Part shown: positions 42,462 through 51,696 of the stretch, piece by piece
How positions within the stretch are numbered: position 1 is the stretch's first letter
Layout of the letters: every line of letters starts with the position of its first letter
DNA from: an uncultured archaeon
Lineage (GTDB): Archaea > Thermoplasmatota > Thermoplasmata > Thermoplasmatales > Thermoplasmataceae
Length of the DNA: 64,000 nt
Direction of reading: 5' to 3'
Assembly: GCA_000965745.1 (NCBI GenBank)
Contig: CP009479.1
Coordinates: forward strand, 630,457 to 694,456
The notes under the pieces: generated by a model
The model's database searches: none
What the model was told of the DNA's origin: nothing
What the model saw: only the letters and a program-made list of their open reading frames with translations
Translations under genes and position numbers: made by a program

Positions 42462-43760
42462 TTACTCCCCAGGGTTGAAGAGTTCTATGTAGGAATACGG
42501 CTTGTGTTTCCCGAAACAGTATTTTGTCTCCGTGAACCTTGACTTGAGATCAAGGACCCTGCTCTTCACCTGATCCACCTCCCTGTTGTCAACTATGGCC
42601 ATAGAGATTATATCAGCAATCTCCTTCATTTCGGAGGGCCCCATACCGATTCTTGTCACTTCCTGGGTGCCTATCCTTATTCCACTCGGGTCCTGTGACT
42701 TCTTGTTGTCGTCCCATGGGAGCAGGTTCTTGTTAAGCACAACGCCGCAGGACTCAAGATACTCCGAGACGTGCCTTCCGCCACCCTGTGCCCTTATATC
42801 TGCCACGATGGTATGTGATTTTGTAAAGCCGTGCTTTTCTCCAAGAACCTTTATCCCGAGTGATGAAAGGGACTCGCCAAGGGCCTGTGCATTTCTTATT
42901 GTCTTATCTGCATACTCCGCGCCATACTCTATCTCTTCGGCGATTGTCACGCCGAGGGCAGCCATGGAGTTCAGGTGATGGTTGCTCAGCACTCCAGGGA
43001 ACACTCCTCTCTGAACTTTCTTCCAGGTGTCGTCATCCGTGTTTCCAAGTATTATGCCATGCTGGGGCCCCGGGAAAGTTTTGTGGGTGCTGCCCGAAAT
43101 TACATCTGCTCCTTCTCTCAATGGGTCCTGGAACTTTCCTCCGGCAATCAGGCCAAGGACATGGGCAGCATCATACCATACTTTTGTTCCAACTTCCTTG
43201 AAGGCCTCATTCAATTCTTTCAGAGGCTCAGGGAAGAGAAAGACTGATTTTCCGAAAAGGCACAGTTTTGGCTTCTCCTTCTTGATCAGTTTTATCGAAC
43301 CGTCAATGTCAATGTTCATATCATCAACATCAAAGGGGTAGTTGAACAGGTTCAGCCCCCTCAGGCCAACTGCACCGAATTTTGCAGCACTGATGTGGCC
43401 TCCGCCTGAAAGTGGCGGGGCAGTGATTGTGTCCCCGGGTTTGGACAGTCCGAAAAGGATTGCTGTATTGGCATTTGTGCCAGATACCGGCCTCGGGTCT
43501 GCCTGCTTGGCGTTGAAAAGCCTCTTGGCAAGGTCGATTGTCAGGTCTTCAACCTGGTCAACATAATAATTGCCCTGGTAGTACCTGTGGTGCGGGAGTC
43601 CCTCTGCATACCTGGAGCCAAAATCCGTGACCAGCATCTCCATGGCAAGAGGGCTCATTATATTCTCAGAAGCTATGAGTGGGATGCTTTCCTCAAAAAA
43701 TTTGTTGTGTTTTACCGCAAGATCTCTAATCTTAAGTGCCTCGTCATAAGGATTGCTCAT
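42462..43760 (-). CDS. glyA: serine hydroxymethyltransferase
   Basis: 432 residues. Typical SHMT features are IPLIASENIMSPLAMEML near residue 27, the YAEGLPHHRYYQGN substrate region near 51, a VWYDAAHVLGLIAGG strand and the PLP-binding Lys in SGSTHKTFPGPQHG near 228. It interconverts serine and glycine with transfer of a one-carbon unit to the archaeal folate or pterin, complementing GcvT at 7458-8543. Length is in the archaeal range. PLP could come from the PdxT pathway. It is monocistronic with a 760-bp gap upstream. Confidence 0.93.
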   Translation of the reverse strand: MSNPYDEALKIRDLAVKHNKFFEESIPLIASENIMSPLAMEMLVTDFGSRYAEGLPHHRYYQGNYYVDQVEDLTIDLAKRLFNAKQADPRPVSGTNANTAILFGLSKPGDTITAPPLSGGGHISAAKFGAVGLRGLNLFNYPFDVDDMNIDIDGSIKLIKKEKPKLCLFGKSVFLFPEPLKELNEAFKEVGTKVWYDAAHVLGLIAGGKFQDPLREGADVISGSTHKTFPGPQHGIILGNTDDDTWKKVQRGVFPGVLSNHHLNSMAALGVTIAEEIEYGAEYADKTIRNAQALGESLSSLGIKVLGEKHGFTKSHTIVADIRAQGGGRHVSEYLESCGVVLNKNLLPWDDNKKSQDPSGIRIGTQEVTRIGMGPSEMKEIADIISMAIVDNREVDQVKSRVLDLKSRFTETKYCFGKHKPYSYIELFNPGE

Positions 43761-44519
43761 GGATAGTCATCTTGTGAGCATATTTTTACGTTCCGCAATC
43801 GTTATAGTTCGAAATGTGAAATGTTTGGTCAAAAACCCTAAGTCTAAGTAATCTTTGGTATAACGTTCTATTTTTTATGTTGCGCCACAAGGCAGGATCA
43901 TTGTCACTTTCCCAGTAGTAATCAAATCTGCACTTACATCTCCGAAATCTTCCACAAGTCCCTGGAAAAAGGAATCAAAGTGAGGTCATAATCCTAAGAT
44001 ATTACAGGTGTTTATCGCTTACATACTGTTTTTATACAATAAAAGTCAAAGAAATATCTCTTGCCGCCATCATTTATTTCCAGGTCAATTGTCGCGTTCC
44101 ATTCATTTAAAGTTGAATTTGTGGTATCACAATCAAATTCACCTCCAATCGGCGGGTAGATATATGTCTAGTTGTTGATTTCTATATGGACAGGAAACTG
44201 AAAACACTCATTGCCATAACCGGTGCAGCACTGTTAACTGCACCATTGAATTATCTCAATGTTACCAGGATGTTTCGATGACATTCTGGATGCACAATTT
44301 TCTTTTTGAAATCAGGGTCATAGCAATGGAATCCCACGGAAAGTAATTTCTGCCTTTCTGAGGGCATTTGGATTATTGCTCCATGAACAAGGTTCCTTGA
44401 TCTGTATTCATGGCTCAGCCTTTTCTCTTACACGAAACCGGTTAATTTGGGTCAGTTTTTGTTCTATGCAAAATAAAGCTGTAAGCGGAAAATGGAGAAA
44501 TGTTGGAAAAATTTCCTCC
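43761..44519. other. long intergenic region without a supported gene
   Basis: 759 bp between glyA and the homoserine dehydrogenase gene. It must hold the glyA promoter. A 31-codon frame (MDRKLKTLIAITG...) begins at about 44186 on the plus strand. On the minus strand a 50-codon start-less stretch around 44010-44165 (PPIGGEFDCDTTNS...) looks like a fragment of an exported protein. Neither is called as a gene. Composition is more A/T-rich than the coding parts, and decay of an older gene is possible. Confidence 0.4.
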
Positions 44520-45476
44520 TTATTTTCCTATTATATCCACCAGGTCAGTCAAAGCAGCCTGTGCTGTCTCAACTCTCCCTGCTCCAGGTCCGGCTACAGT
44601 CACCTCTCCCAGTGTATCGGTGTCAAACTGGATTGCATTTGTAACTCCTGTCACATGGTAGAGAAGGTCTGTTTCGTCGAGTTTCACTGGCCTTACGTAT
44701 GCATCATTCTTGTCGGCGTATCCTATCAGCTTGTAACCCTTCCTGTCCCTCGAATCCTTCAGGGACCTTATTCCCTCGATCCTGACATCAGAGAAGGTTC
44801 GTTTCCATCCGAACAGGCTGCTGAGTATCGCAACCTTCGCTCCTGCATCATACCCGTCAACATCGTTAGTTGGGTCTGCTTCAGCATAGCCTTTGCTCTG
44901 CGCTTCCTGCAGAGCCTTGTCGAAGTTCTCTCCAGCATCGAGCCTTGAGAGTATGAAATTGGTCGTCCCGTTGAAAATTCCCCTTACAGACTTTACCTCA
45001 CTTCCAGGAAGGAGATCCATAACATTGAATGAAGGGGTTCCGGCCATCACAGTGCCCTTGATCCTGAGATTCCTTCCATTCTTGTCGGCCAGTTCCTTCA
45101 GCTCATTGTAGAATAGTGCTATTGGTCCCTTATTGGTTGTTATCACGTCTTTTCCTGTTGTCAGAGCTTTTCTTATATGGGACACTCCAGGCTCTCCATC
45201 CTTGAAATTTACCCAGGTAAACTCGCAAACGATATCTGCATCTGATTTCTGTATGATATCAAGAACATCAATTTTGGAACCATCTTCAACCGGTTTGAGG
45301 TTTGAAATAAGATCATCCTGGGGATTGACAATATGCCCGTATTTCAGATCTACAATCTCACTGATGCTTACATTATCAAGAGCAAGTGACTTTTTCTTGC
45401 TGTTGAACAGCTCAAAGAAACCCTGGCCAACTGTCCCGAATCCGAGAATTGCCACCTTAACATTATCTGAAGACAT
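44520..45476 (-). CDS. hom: homoserine dehydrogenase
   Basis: 318 residues from ATG 45476; a TTG two codons upstream is less likely. The NAD(P)-binding AILGFGTVGQGFFEL starts the protein, DVITTNKGPIALFY near residue 118 and the family block GIFNGTTNFILSRLD near 170 carry catalytic and substrate-binding residues, with the Lys of TNKG and a second in DAGAKVAILSSLFG. It reduces aspartate semialdehyde to homoserine for threonine and methionine synthesis. No regulatory ACT domain is present. Monocistronic on the minus strand. Confidence 0.92.
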   Translation of the reverse strand: MSSDNVKVAILGFGTVGQGFFELFNSKKKSLALDNVSISEIVDLKYGHIVNPQDDLISNLKPVEDGSKIDVLDIIQKSDADIVCEFTWVNFKDGEPGVSHIRKALTTGKDVITTNKGPIALFYNELKELADKNGRNLRIKGTVMAGTPSFNVMDLLPGSEVKSVRGIFNGTTNFILSRLDAGENFDKALQEAQSKGYAEADPTNDVDGYDAGAKVAILSSLFGWKRTFSDVRIEGIRSLKDSRDRKGYKLIGYADKNDAYVRPVKLDETDLLYHVTGVTNAIQFDTDTLGEVTVAGPGAGRVETAQAALTDLVDIIGK

Positions 45477-45725
45477 GAGCAATTTATTCTATTCAATTTA
45501 TTAAATTTAGCTCTGCCTTGACCGTAATAATTTGAATATGGCAAAGGTCCTTTTGAATTCTTTTGGCAAATTGGGTTATTTTCCGACAAATTTTCAAGAC
45601 AGGGAGGCAAATAGATTCAACTTGACTTATGAAAGATTAAAAGCCCGACAAAGGGCTGGATAGGTCCGTGAAGAAGAACAGTGAGTCACGACAAAGACTA
45701 AATATGGTGCGGGCGTTGCGATAGC

Positions 45726-46091
45726 ATGGCAAACGCAACCAAGACGAGCTGGGATGGTGTCGAGTCGGAACAGCTTTCAGAAACAATTTCCAGGAAATTT
45801 ATACACGGAGAGAAAGTGATGGTGGCTGAGATAAGGCTGAAGAAGGGTACCGTTGTTCCTGAGCATCACCACGAAAGTGAGCAGGTCACATGGATAATGA
45901 AGGGAGAACTTATCTTTGAAATAGATGGAAAGGAGATAAGCGTAAAAGCTGGAGAAGTTCTGGTTATACCCTCAAACAAGCCTCACAAGGCAACGGCCGT
46001 CGAGGACACAATAGATATGGATCTGTTCAGTCCCATAAGGCAGGACTGGATCACAGGAAATGACCAGTATCTAAGAGGAAAGCAGGCTTAA
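45726..46091 (+). CDS. small cupin-domain protein
   Basis: 121 residues. A complete cupin metal site is visible: VVPEHHHESEQVTWIMKG (three His and a Glu) and VLVIPSNKPHKA (His). The barrel occupies residues 30-105. It is similar to small cupins of uncertain function that may act as isomerases, dioxygenases or metal sensors. The 3' end overlaps the OsmC gene by 4 bp, converging. No ring-degrading neighbour is close, so it is not tied to the catabolic region. Confidence 0.8.
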   Translation: MANATKTSWDGVESEQLSETISRKFIHGEKVMVAEIRLKKGTVVPEHHHESEQVTWIMKGELIFEIDGKEISVKAGEVLVIPSNKPHKATAVEDTIDMDLFSPIRQDWITGNDQYLRGKQA

Positions 46092-46591
46092 ACCTGCTTT
46101 ACATCTGTTTTTATAGCATGGGAAATTGAATAAAGGGCGGGACATCTTCTGGACGCCTTAAGAATTTCCTCAATATCCTTGTCAGACTCAACTTCCAGTT
46201 TCAGTTCCTTTATCAGTGGCTCATCACTGTCAGTAAGCATTGGCCCTATGTCATAGTAAAGGTGCCCCTTTATCTTCAATTTTCCAAGTTTTACGCCCCT
46301 TCTGCCAGCCTGTATCACCACTGTTGATGCGAAGCAGGACATTACACCAAACATGAGGTAATTCAGCGGTGTTGCATGAACTCCCCTTCCACCGAGCAGT
46401 CCGGGTTCATCCGCCCCCATGGTGAATTTAGCCTTTTCCGACATCAGTTCTGCAGTAAACATTGGGCTCCCTTCAAAATGAAACTCGCCCTCTATGTGCT
46501 TCTCTACGTCAAAATGCCCATTGTTTTCCTCAGCTTTCCTGGCTGTGCTGTCTACTATGGTTAAATCTACATTATTCACAAGTTCTGCCAT
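46088..46591 (-). CDS. OsmC-family peroxidase-like protein
   Basis: 167 residues. The two reactive cysteines of the OsmC/Ohr family are in MSCFASTVV and SRRCPALYS. HATPLNYLMFGVMS preceding the first Cys is a family hallmark. The OsmC fold forms an intertwined dimer that reduces organic peroxides through a Cys pair. The long N-terminal part (residues 1-60) is beta-rich as expected. Probably part of the oxidative-stress defence of an aerobic organism. Confidence 0.85.
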   Translation of the reverse strand: MAELVNNVDLTIVDSTARKAEENNGHFDVEKHIEGEFHFEGSPMFTAELMSEKAKFTMGADEPGLLGGRGVHATPLNYLMFGVMSCFASTVVIQAGRRGVKLGKLKIKGHLYYDIGPMLTDSDEPLIKELKLEVESDKDIEEILKASRRCPALYSISHAIKTDVKQV

Positions 46592-46721
46592 ATAAAATCA
46601 CATGCAATCTAAATCTCCAGCCTATTTAAAAGTTGTTTAGAAATAATGAATGTGAAATACACGTTTCACCGATTTTTTTAAAAAAATGACAGAATGATCG
46701 TGGAAAAATTGGGGAAAGAGG

Positions 46722-47930
46722 TTAGCTCTTCCTCTTCTTGTTGAGGAATTCTGCAAGCCTCTTCATTCCCTCATCAACGGCATCATCAGATGTTGCGAAT
46801 GAGATCCTAATGTAATTCTTCCCGGATTCTCCGAACAGGTATCCCGGCATAACCCCAACTTTGTAGTCTCTAAGCAGTCCTGATGAGACTTCTTTGCCGG
46901 TCATTCCCGATCCTGAAACGTCTATCCACCCATAGAATGTTCCCTGGGGAGCTACTATGGACATTACCGACTGGTTGTCGTTTATGTATTTCAGAACCAT
47001 GTCGCGCCTCTTTGACCAGGTGGACACCATTGTATTGACGTAATCTCTCGATTTCTGGCTCTCCAGTGCTTCAATGGCGGCTTTTTGAGCTACACTTCCA
47101 GCACAGACTAGTGTGTATCCGAGCAATGACGTCATCTTCTGAGTGAGTTCAGGTGATGATGCGGCAAAACCAACTCTCCAGCCCATCATGGCGTATCCCT
47201 TCGAAAGGCCGTTCACGGTGACAGTCCTTTCTCGCATTCCCGGCAGGGAAGCTATGCTGGTGTGCTTGCTGTTACCGTAGAGGATCTTCTCGTAAATTTC
47301 ATCAGAAACCACTATTATGTTGTTTCTTTCTGCAACTCCTGCTATGCCCTCGAGCTCGTCACGCGTGAGAACATGCCCAGTGGGGTTCTGCGGTGTATTA
47401 AGTATGAGCATCTTGGTTTTCCCGGTCACTTTCTTCTCAAGATCCTCTGCGTCGAGCCTGAACCCCTCGTCTTTTCTCTGCGGGACTCTTACTGGAACAT
47501 TTCCTGCCAACCCCGACAGTATGTGGTAGTGGAACCATGCCGGGTCCGGGATGAGTATTTCATCTCCCCTGTCCGCGAGGGCAAACAGAAGCAGGAATAT
47601 TGAAGACGAACTTCCAGGCGAAACTATGATCTCGCTCGGGTCATAGTCCAGCTTATTGTCTTCCCTCAGTTTCCTTGAAATCGCTTCCCTTAGGGGAAGT
47701 ATGCCTGTTGAACTTGTGTAGTGTGTAAAATCCTCGTCCATTGCTCTCTTGGCCGCCATGTTTACAAAATCGGCAGTCGGAAAATCAGGCTCTCCTGCTG
47801 TGAGGCTGATCACATCAGGGGGGAGCCCCAAGGCGAGTTTAAAAACCTCATCGTCTATCTGCTGCGCTCTCTGGGATACCTGAAAATTACTTTCCCCGGC
47901 TCCTTTCGGTTTTTCGGATACTTTGTCCAT
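46722..47930 (-). CDS. class I/II aminotransferase (aspartate-aminotransferase-like)
   Basis: 402 residues, fold type I. SLTAGEPDFPTADFV near residue 40, NTPQNPTGHVLTRDEL near 180, VVSDEIYEKILY near 208 and the PLP Lys in TVNGLSKGYAMMGWRVG near 243 all fit the aspartate/aromatic aminotransferase group. A Ser/Thr/Arg-rich C-terminus (YIRISFATS) supplies the substrate carboxylate Arg. A GAGGAGG site lies before the ATG. The gene follows an amino-acid permease on the same strand after about 130 bp. Substrate preference is not predictable by eye. Confidence 0.88.
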   Translation of the reverse strand: MDKVSEKPKGAGESNFQVSQRAQQIDDEVFKLALGLPPDVISLTAGEPDFPTADFVNMAAKRAMDEDFTHYTSSTGILPLREAISRKLREDNKLDYDPSEIIVSPGSSSSIFLLLFALADRGDEILIPDPAWFHYHILSGLAGNVPVRVPQRKDEGFRLDAEDLEKKVTGKTKMLILNTPQNPTGHVLTRDELEGIAGVAERNNIIVVSDEIYEKILYGNSKHTSIASLPGMRERTVTVNGLSKGYAMMGWRVGFAASSPELTQKMTSLLGYTLVCAGSVAQKAAIEALESQKSRDYVNTMVSTWSKRRDMVLKYINDNQSVMSIVAPQGTFYGWIDVSGSGMTGKEVSSGLLRDYKVGVMPGYLFGESGKNYIRISFATSDDAVDEGMKRLAEFLNKKRKS

Positions 47931-48059
47931 TTCAATCCTCCTCTGTTATCGATCTTAACTGAAAAATAGGTAAATACTTGTCCATGGAAAATCCGGAAAA
48001 ATGGATTTTCACGAACAAAAAAATGTTTAGGTGTTTAAATTAAAAACCTAAAATTAAGA

Positions 48060-49685
48060 TTATGCGAGTTCCTCATCCTCTTTAATCGGAACGAGCCTCT
48101 TGACCTTCCTGTTCTTGTGGTATGCAATGCCTGCGTAGTATCCCCAGTAGTAGAATACCAGTGATACTGCCACGAATATGGCTGTTCCAAAGAACACTCC
48201 GTTGTTGGGATACCAGACAGCTAGGTAGAACTGGTCGAAATATGTCACTGCAAGCATTGCCAGCAGGAATATTGGCAGCCATACACCATACTTGATATCT
48301 CCAGGCTGGAGCCCCTTGCCTCTCTGGTATTCTATCAGGAAGACAAGGCCCACGAACATTGCAACAACTATGACAAGTGTTGCCTCCCAACCTGACCAGA
48401 ATACTAGCAGACTGGCTATTGCGAACGAGAATGGTGAAGATATCTTCACAAGAGGTATCTTGTAAGGCCTCTTCTCATCAGGGAATACTTTCCTGAGGAT
48501 AGCAACACTCAGCGCACCCGGCATGTATGATATGACGAGCCCGACTGCCACAAGGAGTGCAAGAGCCTTGAATGACGGCATGATCAGGATGAATATTATG
48601 GATATGATAAGTACAAGCACATTGCTTGCGAACGGGATTCCCACTTTGTTCATCTTGCTCAGTGTTGGAGGGAAGAACCTTCCATCTCTGGCGAGATTAT
48701 GCCCTACTCTTGAACCTCCTCCGAAGAAGAGGACACCATCCTTGAATGAAGCTATAAGGGTAGCTATAAGAGCGACTATTGCAACTGCCACGAAGGCTGG
48801 GCCTGCAAATCCCTTTGCTGCATCAACGTAAGGGCTCGTGTTAAGGGCAAGTGAAGACCAATCGCCGGTGAAACTGAAACCGCTGCCGCTAGATGAAAGA
48901 ACACCAAGGAATGCAAGGCTCTCCACGATGTATATGATAGCTACTATTATCATGGTTCCGGAAACAGCTCTGGGAATGGATCTTCCCGGATCCTTCACTT
49001 CCTCAGCATAGTCTACAGGATGCCTGAACCCTCCATATCCGTATATCGTGGCTGTTATTGCAATGAAGAAACCACTTGCGCCGAGGGGGGCAACTCCTTT
49101 CCACTCAACCCTGTTGAAGTTGGCTGGGTTATAGTGAATGAGGAAAGCCCCGGCGAACACAATGATCAGGATAATCGTCAGTATTGTCATGATATTGTTG
49201 ATTTGTCCAAGGTGCTTGATCCTGAAGTTATTGATGACGAATATGATCAGCAGTGTGATTATCGTGATAATGATACCAAGCGTTGTCAGGTTCCCGTTTG
49301 ACGCGGTAAGCGGAGCATAGACTGATCCCAGGTAATCCACAAGTGCCACCACTATGGAAGGCACTGCAAGGGTATATCCGAAGAAATTACCCCATCCATT
49401 TAGCACGCCGACCAAGGGACCGTTGCTCTCCAGTGGATAGTAAGCAAGACCTCCACCCCTGGGCCACATTGTGCCCATTTCCGCATAGATCATAGCAAGG
49501 GGATATATCAATATCAACGCAACAATCCAAGCTATGACTCCAGCCGGCCCACCGTAACCTAACACCTGAACAGGTGAAAAGGCGATAGCAGGTCCGAGAA
49601 TTGCACCAACTGCCAAGAACATTGCAGTCCATGTGCTCATTTCTTTCCTGTATCCTGTCTCATTCTTTTTTTGACCTTCAGTCAT
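48060..49685 (-). CDS. APC-family amino acid permease
   Basis: 541 residues from ATG 49685; a TTG at 49706 would lie only about 12 bp from the TATA-like TTTAAATAG near 49718. About twelve to fourteen membrane helices start at residue 20. AVGAILGPAIAFSPVQVLGYGGPAG in helix 1 and YGYGGFRHPVDYAEEVKDPGRSIPRA after helix 6 are typical of amino-acid-polyamine-organocation transporters. It probably imports amino acids, by proton symport or exchange. The aminotransferase downstream could process the imported compound. Confidence 0.88.
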   Translation of the reverse strand: MTEGQKKNETGYRKEMSTWTAMFLAVGAILGPAIAFSPVQVLGYGGPAGVIAWIVALILIYPLAMIYAEMGTMWPRGGGLAYYPLESNGPLVGVLNGWGNFFGYTLAVPSIVVALVDYLGSVYAPLTASNGNLTTLGIIITIITLLIIFVINNFRIKHLGQINNIMTILTIILIIVFAGAFLIHYNPANFNRVEWKGVAPLGASGFFIAITATIYGYGGFRHPVDYAEEVKDPGRSIPRAVSGTMIIVAIIYIVESLAFLGVLSSSGSGFSFTGDWSSLALNTSPYVDAAKGFAGPAFVAVAIVALIATLIASFKDGVLFFGGGSRVGHNLARDGRFFPPTLSKMNKVGIPFASNVLVLIISIIFILIMPSFKALALLVAVGLVISYMPGALSVAILRKVFPDEKRPYKIPLVKISSPFSFAIASLLVFWSGWEATLVIVVAMFVGLVFLIEYQRGKGLQPGDIKYGVWLPIFLLAMLAVTYFDQFYLAVWYPNNGVFFGTAIFVAVSLVFYYWGYYAGIAYHKNRKVKRLVPIKEDEELA

Positions 49686-50143
49686 TTGACTTCCAATGTT
49701 ATACAATCACATGCTATTTAAAAGTTATTCGCTGAAAACACAGCATTTTAGCGATTTTGCCATATTTATTTATAAAAACATGTTTATATGTGTGTATTTT
49801 AGAATAAGTTTGTGACGGCTTGCATAATTGCTCTTTCCAACGCCATTAAGGAGGATGCATTGGATAGACCCCACACCGTATTATATCTAAATGTTATCAT
49901 GTCCAATTTCGCATTTCTTGTGTTTTTTTAGAAAAAGTAAAAATTATAGTTTTTGGTATTATTGGTAACAATCTAATACTGAAATTACACCTTCTGCGAC
50001 ATGGGTCATTGATAGACATTCTCAAACAGCATATTCCCGCCGATTCCACTCGCATTCAAAATGTTCTAATACCCCAATTTTCAAAGGCTGCAGAAAACAC
50101 ATGACAGAAACAAATAATAGCATCCGTACCGATGGGTTTATCC
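49686..50143. other. intergenic region between permease and cyclase 2
   Basis: 458 bp, divergent, with no reading frame that looks like a gene. It holds the permease TATA (about 49715-49722, minus) and a weak TATA-like AAATAATAG at about 50112-50120 (plus). Several oligo-T runs occur around 49890-49970. No inverted repeat long enough to name as an operator was found. Confidence 0.4.
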
Positions 50144-50800
50144 ATGGACATAAAACGAGTAATAGATCTGACAAATGAAGTCAAGACCTTTATGCCGGTA
50201 TGGCCAAGCGCACCTTTGCCGGAAATAAAGCCAGTAGGTATAGTCAGCAGGGACAGTTACAACGTAGAGACCATTTCAGCTCTTTCACACAGCGGTACGC
50301 ACATTGACGCTCCTTACCATTTTGATGAGAAGGGAGATACCGTGGACAGGATAGACCTTAAGACACTGGTAGGAGAAGGATACTGCCTCATAGTGAAGGA
50401 GGACGAAAAGCACGAGATAAAACTCTCCGAGATTAAAGACAAGTGGAAAAGTGAATACGACGGAAAAATAATACTCCTAAATACCGGCTGGAGCAAAAAG
50501 AGAGCATTCACCAAGGAATGGCTATACGAATTTCCCGGCCTCAGCATGGAAGCTGCGGAATTTCTGTACGACCACAAGATAAAACTTGTTGGTATAGACA
50601 CTCTTGGAATGGACCCTTACGTCCACGAGGGATTCGACGTGCACCACTTCCTTCTGAAGAAAGGAGTAGTTTTCATTGAAGACATGGCCCACCTCGAGGA
50701 CCTCGAAGAGGGGAAAAAATACTTGATTTCAGCCCTGCCTCTGAAACTCTACGAGGGGAGCGGTTCAATGGCCAGGGTCGTTGCAATAGAAACGTCTTAG
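50144..50800 (+). CDS. cyclase-family metal hydrolase 2
   Basis: 218 residues from ATG 50144; ATG 50132 is in frame four codons earlier, but promoter spacing favours the second. The metal site ALSHSGTHIDAPYHFDEKG near residue 50 is the full HxGTHxDxPxH cyclase motif, and a C-terminal FDVHHFLLKKGVVFIEDMAHL segment provides further ligands. Such enzymes hydrolyse amides, lactams or isatin-like rings. Less derived than the cyclase at 29799. The neighbouring SDR, deacetylase and HpaI-type aldolase genes suggest a second small catabolic cluster. Confidence 0.87.
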   Translation: MDIKRVIDLTNEVKTFMPVWPSAPLPEIKPVGIVSRDSYNVETISALSHSGTHIDAPYHFDEKGDTVDRIDLKTLVGEGYCLIVKEDEKHEIKLSEIKDKWKSEYDGKIILLNTGWSKKRAFTKEWLYEFPGLSMEAAEFLYDHKIKLVGIDTLGMDPYVHEGFDVHHFLLKKGVVFIEDMAHLEDLEEGKKYLISALPLKLYEGSGSMARVVAIETS

Positions 50801-50850
50801 GAAAACCCATAATTTATTCCTTTTTTGCACATAAGCGTCTATAGACAGAC

Positions 50851-50858
50851 TTTATATA
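50851..50858 (+). promoter_or_regulatory. TATA element for SDR 50880
   Basis: TTTATATA is about 22-29 bp before GTG 50880. With no ATG in that range, it supports the GTG start and a leaderless message. Confidence 0.55.
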
Positions 50859-50879
50859 GCACGCTGAAAATCCATATCT

Positions 50880-51668
50880 GTGAAAGGCTTATCAAATAAG
50901 GTGGCTCTGATAAGTGCCGCCAGTTCTGGAATAGGGAAGGCAATAGCAAAGGTAATGGCATCAGAAGGATGCAAGGTGCACATTTTCTCGCGCGATGAAG
51001 AAAAGATTAGGAAAAGTGCAGAGGAAATATCAAAGGAAACTGGAGGGAAGGTGAAGTACAGTGTAGGAGACCTTAGCAAAACGGAAGATGTAAAAAGGGT
51101 ACTTTCAGAGGTAAAGAAAGAATCCGGCGAAATCGACTTTCTGATCGTCAACTACGGGGACCCGAAAGTTGCACCTTTCATGGACATATCTGAAGAAGAA
51201 TGGGATACGAGCATAAACATGATAGTAAAAAGCTCGGTCATAATGGCAAGAAACGTTCTCCCAGGAATGTCTGAAAAGGGGGATGGGCGCATAGTGTTTG
51301 TAACTTCCCTGACAACAAAACAGCCGCTGGAGAATTTTGCCATATCAGCTTCACTGAGGGCTGCTGTTGTTAGCCTCTCAAAAGTTCTGTCGATTGAATT
51401 TGCTGAGAAGGGGATTACTTCAAACAGCATATCTCAGGGTTACATAATGACGCCAAGGCTTGAAAGCATTGCAGAGAAGAACGCAAAGAAATTCAACATA
51501 TCAGTGGAACAGGCATACGATGCTCTGAAGCAGGGGATTCCCGCCAAGAGATTCGGAAATCCTGAAGAGATTGGATATCTTGTATCATTCCTGTGTTCCG
51601 ATGAAGCATCATACATCAACGGGACAAATATTCAGATTGATGGGGGAGTTGTAAGATTCCCATTCTGA
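50880..51668 (+). CDS. short-chain dehydrogenase/reductase
   Basis: 262 residues from GTG 50880. The cofactor motif ALISAASSGIGKAIA (residues 8-22) has Ser-Ala-Ala in place of the common Thr-Gly. FSRDEEK after beta-2, NYGDPK at the NAG position, and PAKRFGNPEEIGYLVSFLCSDEASYINGTNIQIDGG at the C-terminus are SDR features. The catalytic Tyr-x3-Lys is not obvious: the usual place, after VTSLTTKQPLENFAIS, reads ASLRAAVVSL. Many aldolase-adjacent SDRs of this type have Ser-x3-Arg variants, so activity is uncertain. Divergent neighbours suggest a role in the same cluster as the cyclase. Confidence 0.8.
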   Translation: MKGLSNKVALISAASSGIGKAIAKVMASEGCKVHIFSRDEEKIRKSAEEISKETGGKVKYSVGDLSKTEDVKRVLSEVKKESGEIDFLIVNYGDPKVAPFMDISEEEWDTSINMIVKSSVIMARNVLPGMSEKGDGRIVFVTSLTTKQPLENFAISASLRAAVVSLSKVLSIEFAEKGITSNSISQGYIMTPRLESIAEKNAKKFNISVEQAYDALKQGIPAKRFGNPEEIGYLVSFLCSDEASYINGTNIQIDGGVVRFPF

Positions 51669-51696
51669 CCCCGCACATTTCAATTTGAGAATAACC

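Noticed and set aside
43820-43860. tRNA-like GTTCGAA sequence
   Set aside because: No acceptor stem, anticodon arm or matching D-arm could be drawn around it.
44376-44948. 190-codon plus-strand frame
   Set aside because: Most of it is antisense to the homoserine dehydrogenase gene, and the rest shows no family pattern.
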